From Umbilicaria muhlenbergii (Eukaryota > Ascomycota > Lecanoromycetes > Umbilicariales > Umbilicariaceae): a DNA stretch of 64,000 bases. How positions within the stretch are numbered: the first letter of the stretch is position 1; each line of letters begins with the position of its first letter. The notes beneath the pieces are model-generated. The model did not search any database and had not been told where the DNA came from. It saw nothing but the letters and a program-made list of their open reading frames with translations. Position numbers and translations under genes: made by a program. Location of the stretch: positions 1,445,506-1,509,505 of the forward strand of contig KK106987.1 in the NCBI GenBank assembly GCA_000611775.1, read 5' to 3'. Shown piece after piece: positions 62,011-64,000 of this stretch.

Positions 62011-63726
62011 ACCTGAGCAGCACTCAATTAAAAATAATGCAGCAAGCACTGTAATTATGAATGATGACACAAGTCATGTTTTTATTAATTTTTAAATTAA
62101 GGATAATGCTCCTTCTGCTGACACTGTTGAAGTGCTTCAGCTCATGTCTACTCACTCACCTCTAGATGAGGAGATAACAGCTTATATAAGAATGTTTATT
62201 AAACAACTTAAATGTATGATTCATACTGAACAGTTGAAAGACGGTTTAATATGATGAATATGACAGGGATTAACTACCCCTCTCAAGGATAAAAACAACT
62301 TGACTGAGTCAGAAATGACAAATATGATGACAATACTCCCTGATGTAATAAAATGTTGAGAGGAAATTGAGGATGTCATATATTATAATGATAAAATTTA
62401 CATTTCACAGAACCCTGCCCTCTGCAATACAGTGATCAGTTGATTTCATGATGATGTCTTTGCAGGTCATTTCAGGAAGTCAAGAATTATAAAATTAATG
62501 CAATGATCTTATGATTGACCTGATGCTGTCAGAGACGTATGATGTTACTGTCATGATTATGTTGAATGTCAAAAGGTGAAGCCAGCTCATCATAAATCAT
62601 ACAGATTATTGAACTCATTATCAGTCTCAGAAGTGTCATGACATACAGTGACAATGAACTTCATTATGAACCTGTCACTGAGCAGCACATATAAAAGTAT
62701 GACATGAGATTCAATCCTTGTTGTAGTCAATAAGTTGATTAAAATGACTCACTATATTTCTGTACAGAAGACAATGTCAGTTGCTGACTTCATTAAAGTG
62801 TTTATTCAGGACATTATGAAGTATCATAATGTGTTAAAAGTTTTAATCACAGACAGAGACAAGTTTTTTACATCAGAGTAATGAATCAACTTCTGCTTTC
62901 ACATGTGATGCTGTCATAACATGTCAACAGCTTTTCACCTGCAAACTGATGATCAAACAGAGAGGCAGAATCAGTCCCTGAAGATGTATTTATACATATT
63001 CATTAATGAGCAGCAAGAGGACTGAGTGAAGCTTTTACTCTGCATGAAGTTCTCATACAACAACTTCATACATGCTGCTACAGGAAAGAGCCCCTTTCAG
63101 CTTAACTTAAAGTGAGACCCTCAGATGAACTTAAGTAAGCTGCTTATACAGCACTCACATGAACAAATAAGACTTTATGCAGATGCACAGCAGCTTCAAG
63201 ATTAAATTACAACAGCTCAAGAGCAGCTATGACAGGTTAACAAAATATATACAAATTATTATAATCAACACTGAACAGAGATAACATTCAAAGAAGGTGA
63301 TTTAATATTGATCAATGAAAAAAATATGTCAGTGAACAAGCAGATGAAGAAACTGCATTAAAAAAAGCTTAACTCATTCAAGGTATGACATGTGATAAAT
63401 TAATCATCATATGAACTTAACCTCTCAGAGGATCAAAATATTTATAACATGTTCAACATCACTTTATTGAAGTTATTTCAAGACACATGTTATGTATCCT
63501 CTGCATTAACAGGAAAAGACCTACTACTCAACTGAGATGATGAGTGAGAAGTTGAGGCAATTGTGAATAATCATGTTCATGACAGCAGACTTCAATACCT
63601 CATTAAATAAAAGCTGACAGATCAGGTGTGAGATGACACATGAGAATTAACACACTTCATCTGCAATGTAAAGATAAAAATGTGAAAATTTCATGCTGAC
63701 AACTCTGACAAATCAAAATTCAGGTG

Positions 63727-63900
63727 AGCTTTAAGATGTGACTTTTCAAGGTTGATTGAGAAGCTGTCACAAAAGTCATGAATCTTAAGATGTGACTCTT
63801 CAAGGTTGATTGAGAAGCTGTTGCAAAAGTCATGAGTCTTAAGATGTGACTCTTCAAGGTTGATTGAGAAGCTGTCACAAAAGTTATGAGCTTTAAGAAT
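63727..63900 (+). repeat. three 54-bp tandem repeats after the chromodomain (copy B)
   Basis: Units start at 63736, 63790 and 63844 with ATGTGACTYTTCAAGG. It has the same number and period as in copy A. Confidence 0.85.
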
Positions 63901-64000
63901 TGAAAACTTTATCAGCTTTGTTAACCTGATCTCTTATGACAGAGTCTGTGCTCTACAATAAGAATATGACAGGGGCTATGATGTTATGATGTTATGATGA

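Larger units (their letters stand above)
57554..64000 (+). mobile_element. Ty3/Gypsy element Gy1, copy B (runs off the window)
   Basis: 5' LTR 57554-57842, then gag (about 57900-59060), protease region (about 59150-59800), RT (about 59880-60720; the open stretch 60368-60667 contains FQAFINKALDEFLDIICMI and then YLDNILIFS), RNase H (about 61050-61450), a 90-bp tandem-repeat block (about 61630-62010), integrase (about 62140-63480), chromodomain-like segment (about 63520-63700) and the 54-bp repeats. It interrupts Gy3 on its left. Although broken, RT keeps about 100 codons open, longer than in most elements here. The remaining 3' part is outside the window. Confidence 0.85.

Noticed and set aside
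1-64000. Alternative genetic code with TGA as tryptophan, suggested by frequent TGA in otherwise good coding alignments
   Set aside because: The host gene uses TGG and normal stops, and the TGA excess is confined to repeats where transitions dominate, so mutation explains it.

Overview
The window looks like a transposon-packed, AT-rich block from a filamentous ascomycete (Pezizomycotina; Dothideomycetes is only a guess). The reasons are a short intron with GTATGT donor, CTGAC branch site and TAG acceptor, fungal Ty3/Gypsy families with chromodomain-like C-termini, and a repeat-induced-point-mutation-like (RIP) signature. Copies of one element differ almost only by transitions, CpG is nearly absent from the repeats, and paired copies often read CA where the other reads TG.

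Layout. 1-3829: 3' part of a Ty3/Gypsy element (family Gy1, copy A). 3830-9162: Gy2 copy 1. 9163-14969: a GC-richer, CpG-containing host island with one convincing two-exon gene (10083-12411, 757 residues, one predicted membrane span, function unknown), microsatellites, a doubtful low-complexity ORF and a 322-bp assembly gap. 14970-22024: Gy2 copy 2, split by a 1.1-kb inverted-repeat element. 22025-23300: minus-strand gag-like remnant. 24940-30692: the most AT-rich element (Gy5), itself interrupted by a candidate solo LTR and a 439-bp MITE with TA target duplications. 30693-36420: Gy2 copy 3, with a short insertion. 36421-39790: Gy4. 39791-40634: unclassified. 40635-41821: Copia-type LTR and gag. 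41822-42737: second copy of the inverted-repeat element. 42738-46977 plus 53400-53436: Gy2 copy 4, whose 3' LTR is split by Gy2 copy 5 (minus strand, 46978-53399), which itself carries a 450-bp TRIM. 53437-54950: Gy2 copy 6. 54951-57553: minus-strand Gypsy fragment (Gy3). 57554-64000: Gy1 copy B, running off the window.

All LTR elements with coding domains are treated as fossils: each is broken by many changes. Nothing suggests an operon or a host pathway. The biology here is nested transposition plus a transition-biased mutational process that spares the island. The least familiar items are the 1.1-kb modular inverted-repeat element (two copies), the TRIM with recognisable primer site and target duplication, and several in-element tandem repeats whose length is a multiple of three.
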